DNA from: Mauremys mutica
Lineage: Eukaryota; Chordata; Testudines; Geoemydidae
DNA length: 64,000 bases
NCBI RefSeq assembly: GCF_020497125.1
Contig: NC_059075.1
Location: forward strand, 47,784,321 to 47,848,320
Direction of reading: 5' to 3'
The translations under genes were made by a program, and so were the position numbers. The stretch's first letter is position 1. Every line of letters starts with the position of its first letter. Below the pieces are notes generated by a model. That model saw only the letters and a program-made list of their open reading frames with translations, had not been told where the DNA came from and ran no database searches. Shown here piece after piece: positions 46,813 through 59,022 of this stretch.

Positions 46813-49800
46813 CAAAAAGGTGTAGCAGCTTTGAATACCAAATATTATGGGGACAGTTCAATGAAGCCAGGGTCAATGCTCTTTCTTTTCTTAAACCTTC
46901 TGGAACACCTTTGGGCTCAAAGAGAGGAGGAGAGACATACCAGAGAAAAGTGAAGCATGAGATGGAGAAAGTGTCCATTTTGTACACTCATGATTCTATT
47001 AACGAGCTGCAGATTTTTGAACTTGGTAATGGTTGCTTGATGTGAAAAGATCCATGTGGGGGCAATTCTCAGATCTTGCAGATCTAACTGAACATCCATG
47101 AATTTAAGTAACACTCCTCTCAAAGAAGCTCCTGATGCTTGGTTGTTGAGTTTTACCACTAGATAAGTAAGTTTTATAGATGAATAGGTGAGTTTCCACC
47201 CAGAAAGTAGTAGTTTTGATGCCTCTCAAACATGTGTTGCGCTCCTGGTACCTTGTATGTTAATTGAACAGACCACAATTTAATTGTCTGTTCATATTAA
47301 TACTTGAGGCTCTTCAGACCCTCCCAGCTTCAACATATTTACATGTAGTTTCTCTTTATGTTTGGACTTTGTCCACTGAACTCACTCCAATAGAAACAAT
47401 TCTTCCAAGCCCTTCAAATGGTGTCTGTTTTTAAGGGTCACAATTAGAGGGTCATTTTCAGTCATTTCATATCAAAACTACTCAGCTCCCTGGACAGTTT
47501 TGTGATTGTTACAAGAAAGGGGAAGATTCCCTTTTAATGTTCCTGTTCAAGGACTCTTTTAGTTACCTGGGTGGCATGTCCTTTTGCCCCCCTGGGTTAG
47601 AGGGAGAGGATTTGGGAGGAAGTGTTTTCTGGGAAGGTTTTTTGCATATTCCATATAGTATCCTGTGGATACTCTGGAATACACAGACAATGATCAACTG
47701 AGACTCTTTTCTGCTTGGTCTGAGAAGTGTCAAAGCTTCTCCAGAGAAATAAGCAGGTCACCTGATGCCAAAAAACCAGAGGTTTTCTTTGACTCAGTTG
47801 GACATGTTGAGGGACTTTGTCTGAACTCTAGACTGGCCAGTACTTTGGACTCTGGATTGAAACATGGATTTGATGGGAGAGAAATGACAGCCACTGCAAA
47901 AGGACTAATAAGAGCACTTGTTTTCTATCACAGTTACTCTCAGCTCTGTCCTATTCTAAAGTGCTTTTTTCAGCGTTTTCCCTCTCAATATTTAGCCTTT
48001 GAGAGGCATAGCTATTAGAGGTTGTTTAACTAAAGAGCTAGCATGCCAGGTCTGGAGCCAGACTGCCCTCCTTCACTGTTAGTCAAGAAAAAGGAGAACA
48101 GAGAGACCAAACAGGCATCATACAAGCTCACTGAAAATTCAGCTTTTCCCTGCTGTTAAGAGGACATCTGGGAAGTATCTTTTCCACATCTGAAATGCAC
48201 ACTCCCAAAACTTTGGAGTAATATGCCCGCAGAGAAGCTGACTACAGTATCATAACCCCTGTGAAAACTGAATGCCATTTTTTTTGTATCCTGAATGCCA
48301 CATTCCCCAGAGTGGATGTACATTGTGAAAAGCTGGTTAAGAGTTGTGACACTGATAAGATTTTCCAAGTCAAGATGGATGAGAAAATATCTGTAGTTTT
48401 TTCTTCCTTGACTGGGAACAGGCATTTAGACAACTTTTAGCTAGGGACTGTGATCTTCAGTTCTAAACTGTATAACTCTTGAGACACCATTCATGAGGAA
48501 CTCCAAATCCTTTGTAAGAAGCAGCAGTCTGGCCTGAGTGTAGGCAAGCTATCCTGGGACTTCCAAGCCCTCTGAGCACTCTTCTAACTCTGAAAGGGAG
48601 GATAATTCAGGTTGTGGGAGGCGTGAATCAGTGTTCACGTTACACTCCCCATCAGTACCTGGCCAAGGCCGGGGAAGCTAAAGATCCAACCAACAGACCA
48701 AATTCAGGGATGATCCTGGTCATGTGCCACCTGCGGCACTTTGTGCATATGCTAAGAAGATTCAGGTTATCTCCTGACAATCATCAGCCTTTTGCCATTT
48801 CTGTGGAGGCAGAGGCCTAGGGAATATGTCCCCTGAGAGGAAGAGATGCTACCATGGCTTCTTTGTGGGACTGAGAGATCACAGCTTGAGGATCTGTGTT
48901 CTGACACATCCTGTAGCTATCAACGGGAGAGCTGGGAAGCCTTATCCCATGCAGTTGCTGTGTGCCCTTCCTCTTGCACCTTGGTGGGCTTAGCACCAAG
49001 GGACTCTCACAGCACTTGTCTCCTTTGTTTGCTACTTTTATTGACCAGATGAAAATACTGAGCTTAATTTCAACCCTGCAAACTAATATACAGAAAGACT
49101 ACATAGAACTGCCCTTTCATGTCTCAGTGGAAAGCTATCAAAGGAATTACAAGCAGGTTATAATGTGTAAAAACCCTTTAGAACAATTACATTAACTCTT
49201 GTAATGTATTGTCCAGAGTAGCACTAGAATTATCATAACTGTTCTGCCTTTCTTCCTCCCAAAATGAAAAGGCTTCCCCAATAGATACTCAAATATTGCA
49301 AGAGAACATAGTGTACAACATCAAAGGACAGAAGATGACAACATAGGCTTAGCTTTACAAAGTTTAGCAAATGAAATTCTTAAAAAAAACTTTGTACAGT
49401 TATTGCTTTAATTTAATTTTAAAACGCAGCTAGTGGCTGTGCCTGCATCATCTGTTCTCCCCCGCTTCCCCCCCCCACAACTAGTTCTCTCTTTTCAGAT
49501 AATAAATTGTACATTACTTATATTGGCATCATGTTCCTAATTCCTGCTACCCTTTGTCTAATGAAATTCTGCCTAATTTGCATAGATGCTAGTTCCCTTT
49601 CTTTATATTTAGTTCATGATCTTTTGCTTTTAAAGTAACAACTGAATTTTGTCAACTTGGAAATCACATTTCTATCTCAAATGTTTCTACCTACTATTGT
49701 TTCATGTAAAATCTTAAATTACTATTTAAATAAATTAAAGACAACATTCTCTTTTTTTTCAGTGTTTTTACTTTGGGCATTTGACATTACTTTGTTGTAA

Positions 49801-52235
49801 CAACATTGTTTTGCTGATGACCATTTGCACTTACTGTCACATACATTGTTGGCATAACGACATCATTTTCATGCGCCATTCTGGGAGAAGCTATACTCTT
49901 TCCCAGGCCTTGGACTGAAACTGAGCAGAACCAGGGAAAAGGAAGCGGGTAAGAGAGGTGAGGGATTTAATATATTTGCCACTAATAAATCTCATTGAGG
50001 AAGCAGAAATTCTCTGATTTTTTAAAATTGGGAATTTCTTAGAGAGAAAAAGAACTAAACATGACACATTATTGCACCAGATAATTATTTTAAATTAGCC
50101 CATTTTTAAAAAATCTAATTGAGTGTGTCCTTTTAATAACTGATATGCAGGCAAGACATTTTATTTTAGTGAACATTGACTTTTCTTATACTACACCATA
50201 TATCTCTGTTGAAAGAGAACCCAATATTTTTATTAGAAGATAGCTAAATAGGATACCTATGTATACCAAACTGCAATTTAACAGTCCCCCAATTTACTTT
50301 CTATCTTGATTAAAACTAGGTATTTTTGCTGTTGCAAATTGTAATTCTCAGTTCCCGTTGGCCAACACCGTATGTACTGCTGATCTGACTGATTATTTGT
50401 TTAGTAGCACTCGGCACACTGAACAGGGCAGGTTTGTTCTGCTGAAGACTTTATTACCCATCTGCTACAAGGCACGGCTGTAATATAATTCATTCTATTT
50501 ACCTTAAAACAACAACAACAAAATCACTTCTCATGCGTATGCAACATTACGAAGAAAAAATAATCTGACACTTTATCTTTCAATGTCTTTTGCCAGTATT
50601 CAGGAAAAAACATACATATAGCACTTATTAGTAATACTGCAACAAAACTAATATTTCTTCCCTGATCATACAGTACCAAGGAGACATCACTGCATTTGGA
50701 ATGCATTTATTTCTCAGCTACAATTAACCAGTTGACTTAACTGCCTTTGTCACTCCAAACATTTATGCTCTTTATTTTACAGACCTGTTTTGGTAGTTCT
50801 GATTTAAGAGTGTTTTTTCCTCATCAGGTTAAAACTCTATAGCTAGTGTTTATTTGTTTTTATTAATTCCATTTTAACTGCTTTGCGATCATGTAAAAAA
50901 TCCAGCCCACCTATAAGTAATCTCTACAGCACATTTTACATTCTGTTATAGAGCAGAGTACTGAATGTTTAGAAGATGTTACACAGATAGACTGAAGGGG
51001 ATGAGGGTGGGGGCAGTGGAACCCGAATGATAATGATTTCAGAAAGCAGAGGTTAGAATGAAACATGCCTTTAAACAATGCATACAGTTGTTCTTTCCTT
51101 TCCATAATTTAGACAAAACCAAATGAAGGCATGTGGGAAGCTAGGCATGGTATATCAATATTTATGCTGCTTGGAATTTATGAACACAGCAAACCCCTAT
51201 GCAAATGTTTCAGCTACATAAAGGAAATACTGTTTCTCCACACATCATGCTTCAAGTCACATGCTCTTGAATAAAGATTTCAAGAATATAACTAGGGTTT
51301 TTTTAAAATGTTGTTTGAAAGCTGAAGTATCAGTTTAAAAAAGACGTAATAATGCAAATTATTTACCGTATGTGCAATTTGCAAATAAAAAAATAAAAAA
51401 ATCCTTGCTATTGGTGGTAAAGGCCACAAACATCCCTTCCCTTTTCCTACCTGATCAAATTCTGTTCAATGGTTTCTCTGAATGAGACACTGAAATGGGG
51501 TTTCTTTAATCTGACATATATAGAAATTAATCATATGCTTTATTCTGCATTCATAACAATACATTTAAGAATAACTTTTTCTACCAATCCTAAATAGTTC
51601 TGCATGGCCAATTTTCAGGTCTGTCAAGTGAAGCCAAAAGTAATATTCCAGTGTCATGTTTACAGCCATCTGTGCAGATGCAAAATCAAGTTTGGACAGC
51701 TTTGATCTTGATAAGGTGCAGATATTTTGATGTGAGGGATGACTACCTTGGTTTGGAAGCACAAAGAGATTAAAATGCTTCATGAATTGGTATGAAATGG
51801 GCAGAATGGTGAAGAGCTCCTTTCAAATTAAGTCTCCAAAGTACTGACTGAGACTAATTAAAGCAACTCTAGCCATATTTGGAAAGAATTTATACCTCCC
51901 AGCATTCTTACAGAATGAAAGCTAAACAAAGTTTTCCTCATAAATAACTTGCAGTAAATTGGGTGTTATTAAGAAAGCAGTTTTGCAGGGGGGAAAAAAA
52001 ACAGCCCTTGGTTTTTATAATCAAAGGAGAAACTAATTAAAATATATTATATTCCATAGATCTCTACAAAGATAGACTTTCTGCCTGTTTTGCAAATCTG
52101 AGACAGTTTTACTTGCTGCTTTAGAAACTTCCCATTTTACCATCTTAAAAATTCAAACATGAGTGGCCTCATTGCTCAATGGTCAGGTCACACTCCATTA
52201 ATACAGCTTCTCAGGCTTCCTGGTACAGCAAAAAA
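46813..52235. other. Mostly unique sequence, no gene seen
   Basis: About 5.4 kb. Frames such as 47665-48018 (117 codons), 48156-48425 (minus) and 48962-49195 have no recognisable domain. Homopolymer features: a C-run near 49469-49477 and an AAATAAAAAAAT patch near 51390. No element ends were identified. Confidence 0.4.
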
Positions 52236-52239
52236 TACA

Positions 52240-52315
52240 GTGGGTGAAATGCAGGCTCCACTGAAGTCAATGGCAAATAACTATTGACGTCAATGGGGCA
52301 AGGACGTCACCCCAT
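52240..52315. repeat. Short dispersed palindrome
   Basis: 'gggtgaaatgcaggctccac' on the left is mirrored by 'gggcaaggacgtcacccc' on the right. Around the centre 'tgaagtcaatgg' (52262-52273) faces 'attgacgtcaatgg' (52283-52296). Same family as 14722, 42601 and 61938. Confidence 0.65.
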
Positions 52316-54490
52316 AAATCTAGGGGAGGTGATGCTTTTCACCTCCTGGAAAAAGTGGAGATGCAAACAACATCATCAATTCAACATCTGTGACACACGA
52401 ATAGATTCAAAATGGATAGGGATGTATTATGTCAATGATGATGTACAGGGAGGGAGGATGGTGCTTTTAACCCATTGGAGGAAATATGGCAGCTGATCTT
52501 ACAACCCCTTTTAAACCAGCCTGATCACTGAATGATTGCTATGTGGTGTTACAGAGCTCTCTTGACATTAGCCTTAGTTGGGGCCAAAAGGGTACGGAAT
52601 CCTTAATAAGGAACTCTGACACAAGGTCTTTAACAATTATGACCCTCTCCCCTCTGCCAACCTACTTAAATTTAAACCAAAAAACAAATGCTAAAAACCT
52701 CACCCTGACAGAAGAAATGGTATAATTTTCCTCCCCAGGGTCTTCAATTTCAACAGAAATGGGGAAATGTTATTTTAAAAAGTTTGTCACACTGAAATCT
52801 GTAGAAAGACTGGTAATTCATAGCTTAACTATTTCTAAATGTGACATGAATCAAATGTGCCCTGAAGGAAAAATGAGCCCTGCTCTTGTTATCATGGGAT
52901 TACTACAGTTTGGTGGAGTTGTAACTTTAATTGAAAACATCATTTTCCATAATATCACTTGTGTGCACAGATTAGATTTGAATGTACCGGCCAAAAGTTT
53001 CTGTAGCTATTGTAATTTGAATTCACTTTGTTGACAGGCAGGAGCTTGAATCAGTGGTTCTAGCTGCACAAATTGAAAAGTGACCCACCTTGACATTTCC
53101 TTTTAAGAAAAAACAATTCAAGCTATTTTTCACACCATGTACTGGGGCCTTCGACACCTCCTCACTATTCCCAACATTGGAAAAGCTCAGGGAGGTGCAT
53201 CTTTTCTCCCTAGTTTTCCCAATCCCGCTGTGAGCTCATTCTCCATTCTTTATTTGTGTAAAAATGTGTTTCAATATAGTACATGACTTCATACACAAGG
53301 TAGCCTGTGTTGTGAGAGTGTCTGGACACTGGAGAATGGCAAGTCATGCAGGGCTTTGGGTTCAGGTTCAAATTTATCATCTAGAGACACGTTCTCAAGT
53401 GGCTGACTACAGTTATCTATCTTTTTTAAAAAATAACTAAATACGTCCCTGTGAAAAACAGCACAATGTACACACAAAGCCTTTCCTCTCTTCCCCCAAT
53501 ATTAATTTGATTTATTGAGATTTTTCCCCTTATATTTAATGTACAGAGAAAAGTTATTTTGCCCTGCCACCTCTGCAGGAGCTTTTTAAATGATTCAAGG
53601 AAGTATAGCTTTCATTTAGGTTTGTGCCCTCCAGTCTGTTTATACTGGTCGATACACTTGTCTGAAAAATATAATGGATTAGCACATCATTCAACAAACT
53701 AGTCAGAAGGCAAGCTCAAGGCGACAGAGACCAAAAAGTAAATTACAGTCAGTAGTAGGAATAGGCCATGCCTAGAGCTAGGAAACATCATATCAGTACA
53801 AACCCTGTATTCTGTGAGAATGTTACTTGAACTGAAAGGGATGAAAAATTTACACTGAAATATCATAAAACAATCAGCTCTAAGAATTCATATGGAACTA
53901 TAAATTGTGCAGTTTATGACACCTACGGCAAGAAACGGATTCTCACAACCACTACACATCGTAACCTCCACCGGCACCAACACGAGGCATTAATGTTATT
54001 TGTTTAATTTTAAAGGACCACGTGTGTAATGAGGTACTCGATCTATCAGAACTTATTTAACGCATATACCATTTAAATATATGCAAAATGCTAATGTGCC
54101 AGAAAAACATACTATCAAAAATTGTACAAATGTACTTTACATAGATAAAACAAAGACACCCAGAGATGTGTTACAGACTCAAAAGTTGCAAGCTCATTCT
54201 CCACATCATCCAAACAACACTTGACGTGAACTTCAGCAGCTACAATTTTTCGCATATCTGTAATTATTAAACTCCTTGCTACAAGTGCTCACTGATTTTT
54301 TTTAAATCACCAGAAATTGATCAGAAAACCAAGTATGAATCTTTCATCTTTACTTCTGTTTAAAAACATTCGTCTTTACTTGCTGCAGATGCCGTGGCGC
54401 TGTAATATGAGGATTTATATTTGTTTAAAAAGAGAAACCAGCACTAATGGTGTCACAGGAGACTAAGGACACTGCCCTTCAGAAAATTAG
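52316..54490. other. AT-rich unique sequence, no gene seen
   Basis: No mobile element ends or exons recognised; the 91-codon frame 52759-53034 has no family match. Confidence 0.4.
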
Positions 54491-54494
54491 CATA

Positions 54495-54560
54495 TTGGGC
54501 CAAATTCATCACTGTTGGAATTCCTGTAGCTTTAATGGAGTTACATACAGAATGATTTTG
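54495..54560. repeat. Possible decayed palindrome remnant
   Basis: 'ttgggccaaattcatcac' and 'taatggagttacat' resemble pieces of the short palindrome family but are not mirror-symmetric here. Confidence 0.35.
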
Positions 54561-54584
54561 TATAGTATGTTATAAACTATAGAC

Positions 54585-54918
54585 CAGGGTTCGTCAACCT
54601 TTGGCACGTGGCCCGCCAGGGTAACCCCCCTGGCGGGCCGGGCGGGTTTGTTTACCTGCCATGTCTGCAGGTTCGGCCTATCGCAGCTCCCACTGGCTGC
54701 AGTTCACCATCCCAGGCCAATGGGGGCGTCGGGAAGCAACGGCCAGCACATCCCTCGGCCTACGCCGCTTCCCGCACCCCTCATTGGCCTGGGGCGGCAA
54801 CTGCTGCCAGTGGGAGTCGCAATCAGCTGAATCTGTGGATGAGGCAGGTAAACAAACCGGCCCGGCCCGCCAAGGGGCTTACCCTGGCAAGCCGCATGTC
54901 AAAGGTTGCCTATCTCTG
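54585..54918. mobile_element. GC-rich foldback hAT-like element, complete
   Basis: The 334-bp element is flanked by CTATAGAC (54577-54584) and CTACAGAC (54919-54926), 7 of 8 matching, an hAT-like 8-bp duplication. Nearly the whole element is one inverted repeat: 'ggcccgccagggtaa' and 'gtttgtttacctgcc' on the left are mirrored by 'ggcaggtaaacaaac' and 'cttaccctggcaagcc' on the right, and 'cccactggctgcag' by 'ctgctgccagtggg'. It has a high CpG content in an AT-rich neighbourhood. Overlapping frames at 54608-54990 are spurious. Confidence 0.88.
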
Positions 54919-54926
54919 CTACAGAC

Positions 54927-55845
54927 CATATCATGTCCTCCTCTAGTAAGACCCTTAGGAGTGGGTAAAGATACCCAGCTAACTTTGTGAGTTTTACTAT
55001 TTGAATTCCTTGAAAATATGCCCTTGTGGGGAGAGTTTGTGAAAATGCATGTGATGTGGCCTCCAAATCCACTAAATCTAGTCATCTGTGCTGTGGGAAA
55101 GGGGCGCTCCAAATTGGCAGAATCTAGGCTCAACCACTTCCTCCTCAACTCCCTAGCATTACTACTCCTTCAGTAGATGTGCTTCCATTGATGCTGCCTT
55201 AATAGCACTCCTACCATTTCCATTAGTGCTTGTGTTTTATACTTGACTGCAGGGATTGGACAGGATTAAGAGCATTAATCTCCTGGTGTTCAATTTGTCC
55301 ACCTTTTCTCCTGAGCCCTGATCACATGGAGTTGACTTTAAGTATCTTATCCAGGATTATAGGAAAAGGGAGAACATGCCATGCAGCAACCGCTGCTTTG
55401 GGGGTATTTCTACCTCTCTGAATTCAGACCGATTCCCCGCTGTGGAGCACAGGGCGTTTATGGTAGATCAGGGAATGAACTTCACATAGTGGATAGCCTG
55501 AAAGTTCAGATAATCTGAGCTGTCTCTGCTCAGAGGCTGATTCAAGTCCACACCAGTGTGAGAATTTTTTTTTTGTTACTTTGTGGATAAAATAATGTGG
55601 ATTTGGGTCAAATTGCCAGTGTCTGTATGGGGTAGGTAGGCAGTGTCCCAGAAAAACTGCTAAATCTGCTTTGCTTTACTTTCAGTCTGTGTTATTGCCT
55701 GAGGCAATGGAAGTGTTGGGGATACTTCCTGTTTCAATCTGTTCTTTGGACCTGTGACCTTCCTGGATGGTGAAAACAAGAGCTGGGCCCATTGTAGGGG
55801 GATATTTTCTCTCACAGGAAAGGAATGTAGCCATCTTCCCTTGCA
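54927..55845. other. Unique sequence, no gene seen
   Basis: No repeat or exon recognised. A 9-base T run lies near 55566-55574. Confidence 0.4.
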
Positions 55846-55849
55846 TGTC

Positions 55850-57300
55850 CTTTACTTAAGAAATAACACTTGATGCTGACAATCTGGTAAATTATCATCC
55901 AATATCGAAACATCCCTTATTGACAAAATAATTTAATAGAAAGATAAATACTCAGGGATTTTTCACCCCTATCTAAGTGATGTAATCTCCTTAAGGGACC
56001 CTTGCCAATCTGGGTAGTTGCCAGGGTACAGCATGGAGACTGCATTGATTGTACTCCAAGATGAGCTCTTCTAGCAATGGATCAGGTTTTTAGCTTCTTC
56101 AGCTTGCTTAAGGCCACATTAATCATTATAAATTGTTGGCACACCTCTAGACCACAGCAGAAGTGGGATGGGGGTGCTCTTGGGCGTCTCAATTCCTTTC
56201 TTGTGAATGTTCTAATATTCTGAGATGTTAATTTTGAGCAACATCTTGTCTCAAGGCACTGTGGGATTCCACAGAAATCTTGCCTCCCTCTCTGTTATGG
56301 AGTCATTAAGGGGGTTGGTGAGGAAAACATGGGCCAGTCTGTTGATGATACCAATGTCTCTCTTTCAATTTCTGATCAATGCAACTGAATACTTTGCCTA
56401 GTGAATGGCTGCCACTGGAGCATGGATGAGAGCTGGCTTGCTGGTTGAGGCTCTATCTAATAAGCTCTTTGGGGCAGGGACCTTCTTTTGTATGTGTTTG
56501 TGCAGTGCACAAAAGGTTCATGGTCCATGACTGAGACCTGTAGGCACTACTGCAATACAAACAATAACTAATTGATAGGTCAGAAATGATGCTGCAAGAC
56601 TGAGGGAAGCAGCCAAAGGATATGGTGAAGGTTATATCCATTCCATTGAGAGAGGGTGTGCCTCACCTTTTGTTACTTAAGTTTGTAGCTTGGGGATGTG
56701 GTTAAAACCCCAGCTGCTGTATCAGGCAACAGCACGATGGTTAGAAGGTGGTGTCCTTATTTTTGGATGTCAACCTTGCTATCATTATCCATACCCATCT
56801 CACCTTGAGTTTTGATTACTGCAATGACTCTGAACTTAAATCAACTTAGAGACTGAAGTTGATAAAGACTATTAAGCCATTCTCAAACTAGGAGCATAAT
56901 GCACCAGTACTCAATTTTCTGTACTGGCTACCTGAGGGTTCCTGTGTGAAGTTGTAGGCATTGCTTTTGGCCTATAAGTCCTATTTGCCTTGGGATATGC
57001 CGAAATGAGAGATCATCCTTCTTTTTACACAATACTTCTGCACCTGAAATCAGCAGAGACACTGAAGTTCCCATGGTTCAAAAGAAAAGGGACTACCAAA
57101 AGGACACTCTCTGTGAGAGGGCTCAACTTTGGAATGAACTTCCCTACCAAGCCTTGATTCAAAATAGCCCAATATGTTGACCTTACAAGCACGGTGCAAA
57201 TGCCATCTTTCTTCCCTCATTGGGGTAAGGAGAAGTGTGATGAGCTGGTTTTTTGGGGCAGCTGAGCTATTGCTTAGCATCAATTATTATTTTACTGCCT
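55850..57300 (+). pseudogene. L2-clade LINE ORF2 remnant, 1.4 kb
   Basis: Decayed reverse-transcriptase landmarks occur in order. L-D-A-D-N-L-V-N-Y-H-P-I-S lies at about 55869-55907. C-G-I-P-Q starts at 56260 and S-V-D-D-T lies at 56338-56352 in the same frame, the latter replacing the Y-A-D-D-T catalytic block. S-F-D-Y-C-N-D lies near 56810-56830, H-N-A-P-V-L-N-F-L-Y-W-L-P near 56896-56936 and L-W-N-E-L-P near 57130-57147. Stops and frame changes are frequent. An L2/MIR tail (56440-56575) interrupts the gene between the catalytic block and the downstream motifs. Inactive and old. Confidence 0.82.
56440..56575 (+). repeat. L2/MIR tail inserted in the L2 ORF2 remnant
   Basis: 'ctaataagctctttggggca' to 'gcactactgcaatacaaaca' is a good match to the L2/MIR 3' tail. 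It lies in the middle of the older LINE coding sequence, so it is a later insertion. A clear target duplication is not visible. Confidence 0.65.
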
Positions 57301-57334
57301 ATTATTAGGGTTGCCCGAGATTTCCCATTATTAA

Positions 57335-57715
57335 ATCCTGTTTTCATTTGCTTATAACTACACCAAGCTTTACCCATTTGGGCTGAAATTTTACATGTTG
57401 TTTGTCTGCCTCAAGCTGAATTGTTATTGAAAACTTCTGCCAAAACAGTTTAGGTGTTTCCAACTATGAGGCTAGGGAAAATATGTTGTTTTGCTCATGT
57501 TAAAATTTTTTGACAACCTTGTCTTTGAAAAGCTTCAATACCTCCATCCATTGGAGCTGGGACTTGAAATTGGCGTGGTGGGGAGCCTTTACATAAGGGA
57601 TATCCCTTTTACCATCCCCAAGAAAATCCACCCAAATTTGTCCATGTTTAAAGCTTTTGAAAAACTGCAGTTTGAACATGCTGATGTCTTTTTTTAGCAG
57701 CTAAAAATTTCAAAG
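57335..57715 (+). repeat. Unclassified interspersed repeat (copy 2)
   Basis: Longer copy of the family at 10786-10915, starting 'tcctgttttcatttgcttat' and continuing through 'tttgggctgaaattttacat', 'cctcaagctgaattgttatt' and 'tttccaactatgaggctagg'. A 68-codon frame within it (57491-57697) has no recognisable similarity. Confidence 0.5.
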
Positions 57716-57961
57716 ATTTCATCCTCACTGAGCAAGCTTCAGCCATTCAAAGCTTCTACCTGTGACCAGACTTTATGGGCGCCATCCACACAAAGCAACT
57801 GAGCATGCTCCAGTCCAGGGCAACAGGGGCAAAGCTGAACTTTCCCTGTAACGGCTGCTCCAAGCCAGGATAAGGCTAGGGGGCAGGAACTGAGAGCAGA
57901 AATTCTGTCTCTTTAATTCAATCTTAATTCGCCCTCCTCCCCCCGTGTGTAAGTGTATTAT

Positions 57962-58025
57962 AAACACGCACACATATTTGCATATATATATATATATACA
58001 TACACACACACAAACACCCACCCAC
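57962..58025. repeat. Compound CA/TA microsatellite
   Basis: (CA)n, an uninterrupted (TA)n stretch near 57983-57997, then (CA)n and CCCA units. It also produces a low-complexity minus-strand frame (57773-58021). Confidence 0.9.
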
Positions 58026-58198
58026 CCCTGCCGAATGCTGCTATGTTGGCAGATGTACTCGTTTCTTACATGTAATAATAATAATTGTGTGTAAAAAGCA
58101 CCTGAAGGCCTATCATGGTACCAGAGAGTTGCACATCACAACTAACAAACAAAATTCAATAAAAATACAAGTGAACCCTCTTAATAATTATCATAAAA

Positions 58199-59022
58199 TG
58201 ATCTGGACAAATTGGAGAAATGGTCTGAAGTTAACAGGATGAAGTTTAACAAAGACAAATGCAAAGTGCTCCACTTAGGAAGGAACAATCAGTTTCACAC
58301 ATACAAAATGGGAAGAGACTGTCTAGGAAGGAGTACAGCAGAAAGGGATCTAGGGGTTATAGTGGACCACAAGCTAAATATGAGTCAACAGTGTGATGCT
58401 GTTGCAAAAAAAGCAAACATGATTCTGGGATGCATTAACAGGTGTGTTGTGAGCAAGACACTAGACGTCATTCTTCCGCTCTACTCTGCGTTGGTTAGGC
58501 CTCAACTGGAGTAGTGTGTCCAGTTCTGGGCACCGCATTTCAAGAAAGATGTAAAGAAATTGGAGAGGGTCCAGAGAAGAGCAACAAGAATGATTAAAGG
58601 TCTAGAGAATATGACCTATGAAGGAAGGCTGAAAGAATTGGGTTTGTTTAGTTTGGAAAAGAGAAGACTGAGAGGGGACATGATAGCAGTTTTCAGTATC
58701 TAAAAGGGTGTCATAAGGAGGAGGGAGAAAACTTGTTCATCTTAGCCTCTAAGGATAGAACAAGAAGCAGTGGGCTTAAACTGCAGCAAGGGAGGTTTAT
58801 GTTGGACATTAGGAAAAATTTCCTAACTGTCAGGGTGGTTAAACACTGTAATAAACTGACTAAGGAGGTTGTGGAATCTCCATCTCTGGAGATATTTAAG
58901 AGTAGGTTAGATAAATGTCTATCAGGGATGGTCTAGACAGTATTTGGTCCTGCCATGAGGGCAGGGGACTGGACTCAATGACCTCTCGAGGTCCCTTCTA
59001 GCCCTAGAATCTATGAATTGGA
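58199..59022 (+). pseudogene. CR1 LINE ORF2 C-terminus and 3' end
   Basis: The reading frame decodes to the end of the CR1 reverse transcriptase and C-terminal domain: D-L-D-K-L-E-K-W-S, M-K-F-N-K-D-K-C-K-V-L-H-L-G, D-L-G-V-I-V-D, then Y-S-A-L-V-R-P-Q-L-E. The frame is broken around 58700, after R-L-R-G-D-M-I, and resumes with S-S-G-L-K-L-Q-Q-G-R-F and V-V-E-S-P-S-L-E-I-F-K-S-R-L-D. The 3' end 'gacctctcgaggtcccttct' with 'agaatctatgaattgg' is complete, as is usual for 5'-truncated CR1 copies. The long intact frame (58212-58514) makes it one of the younger elements here. Confidence 0.93.

Noticed and set aside
47665..48018. 117-codon plus frame
   Set aside because: No domain or repeat signature found; length is within chance expectation for 64 kb.
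57773..58021. Minus frame with Cys/Val and Tyr/Ile repeats
   Set aside because: Translation of a CA/TA microsatellite.
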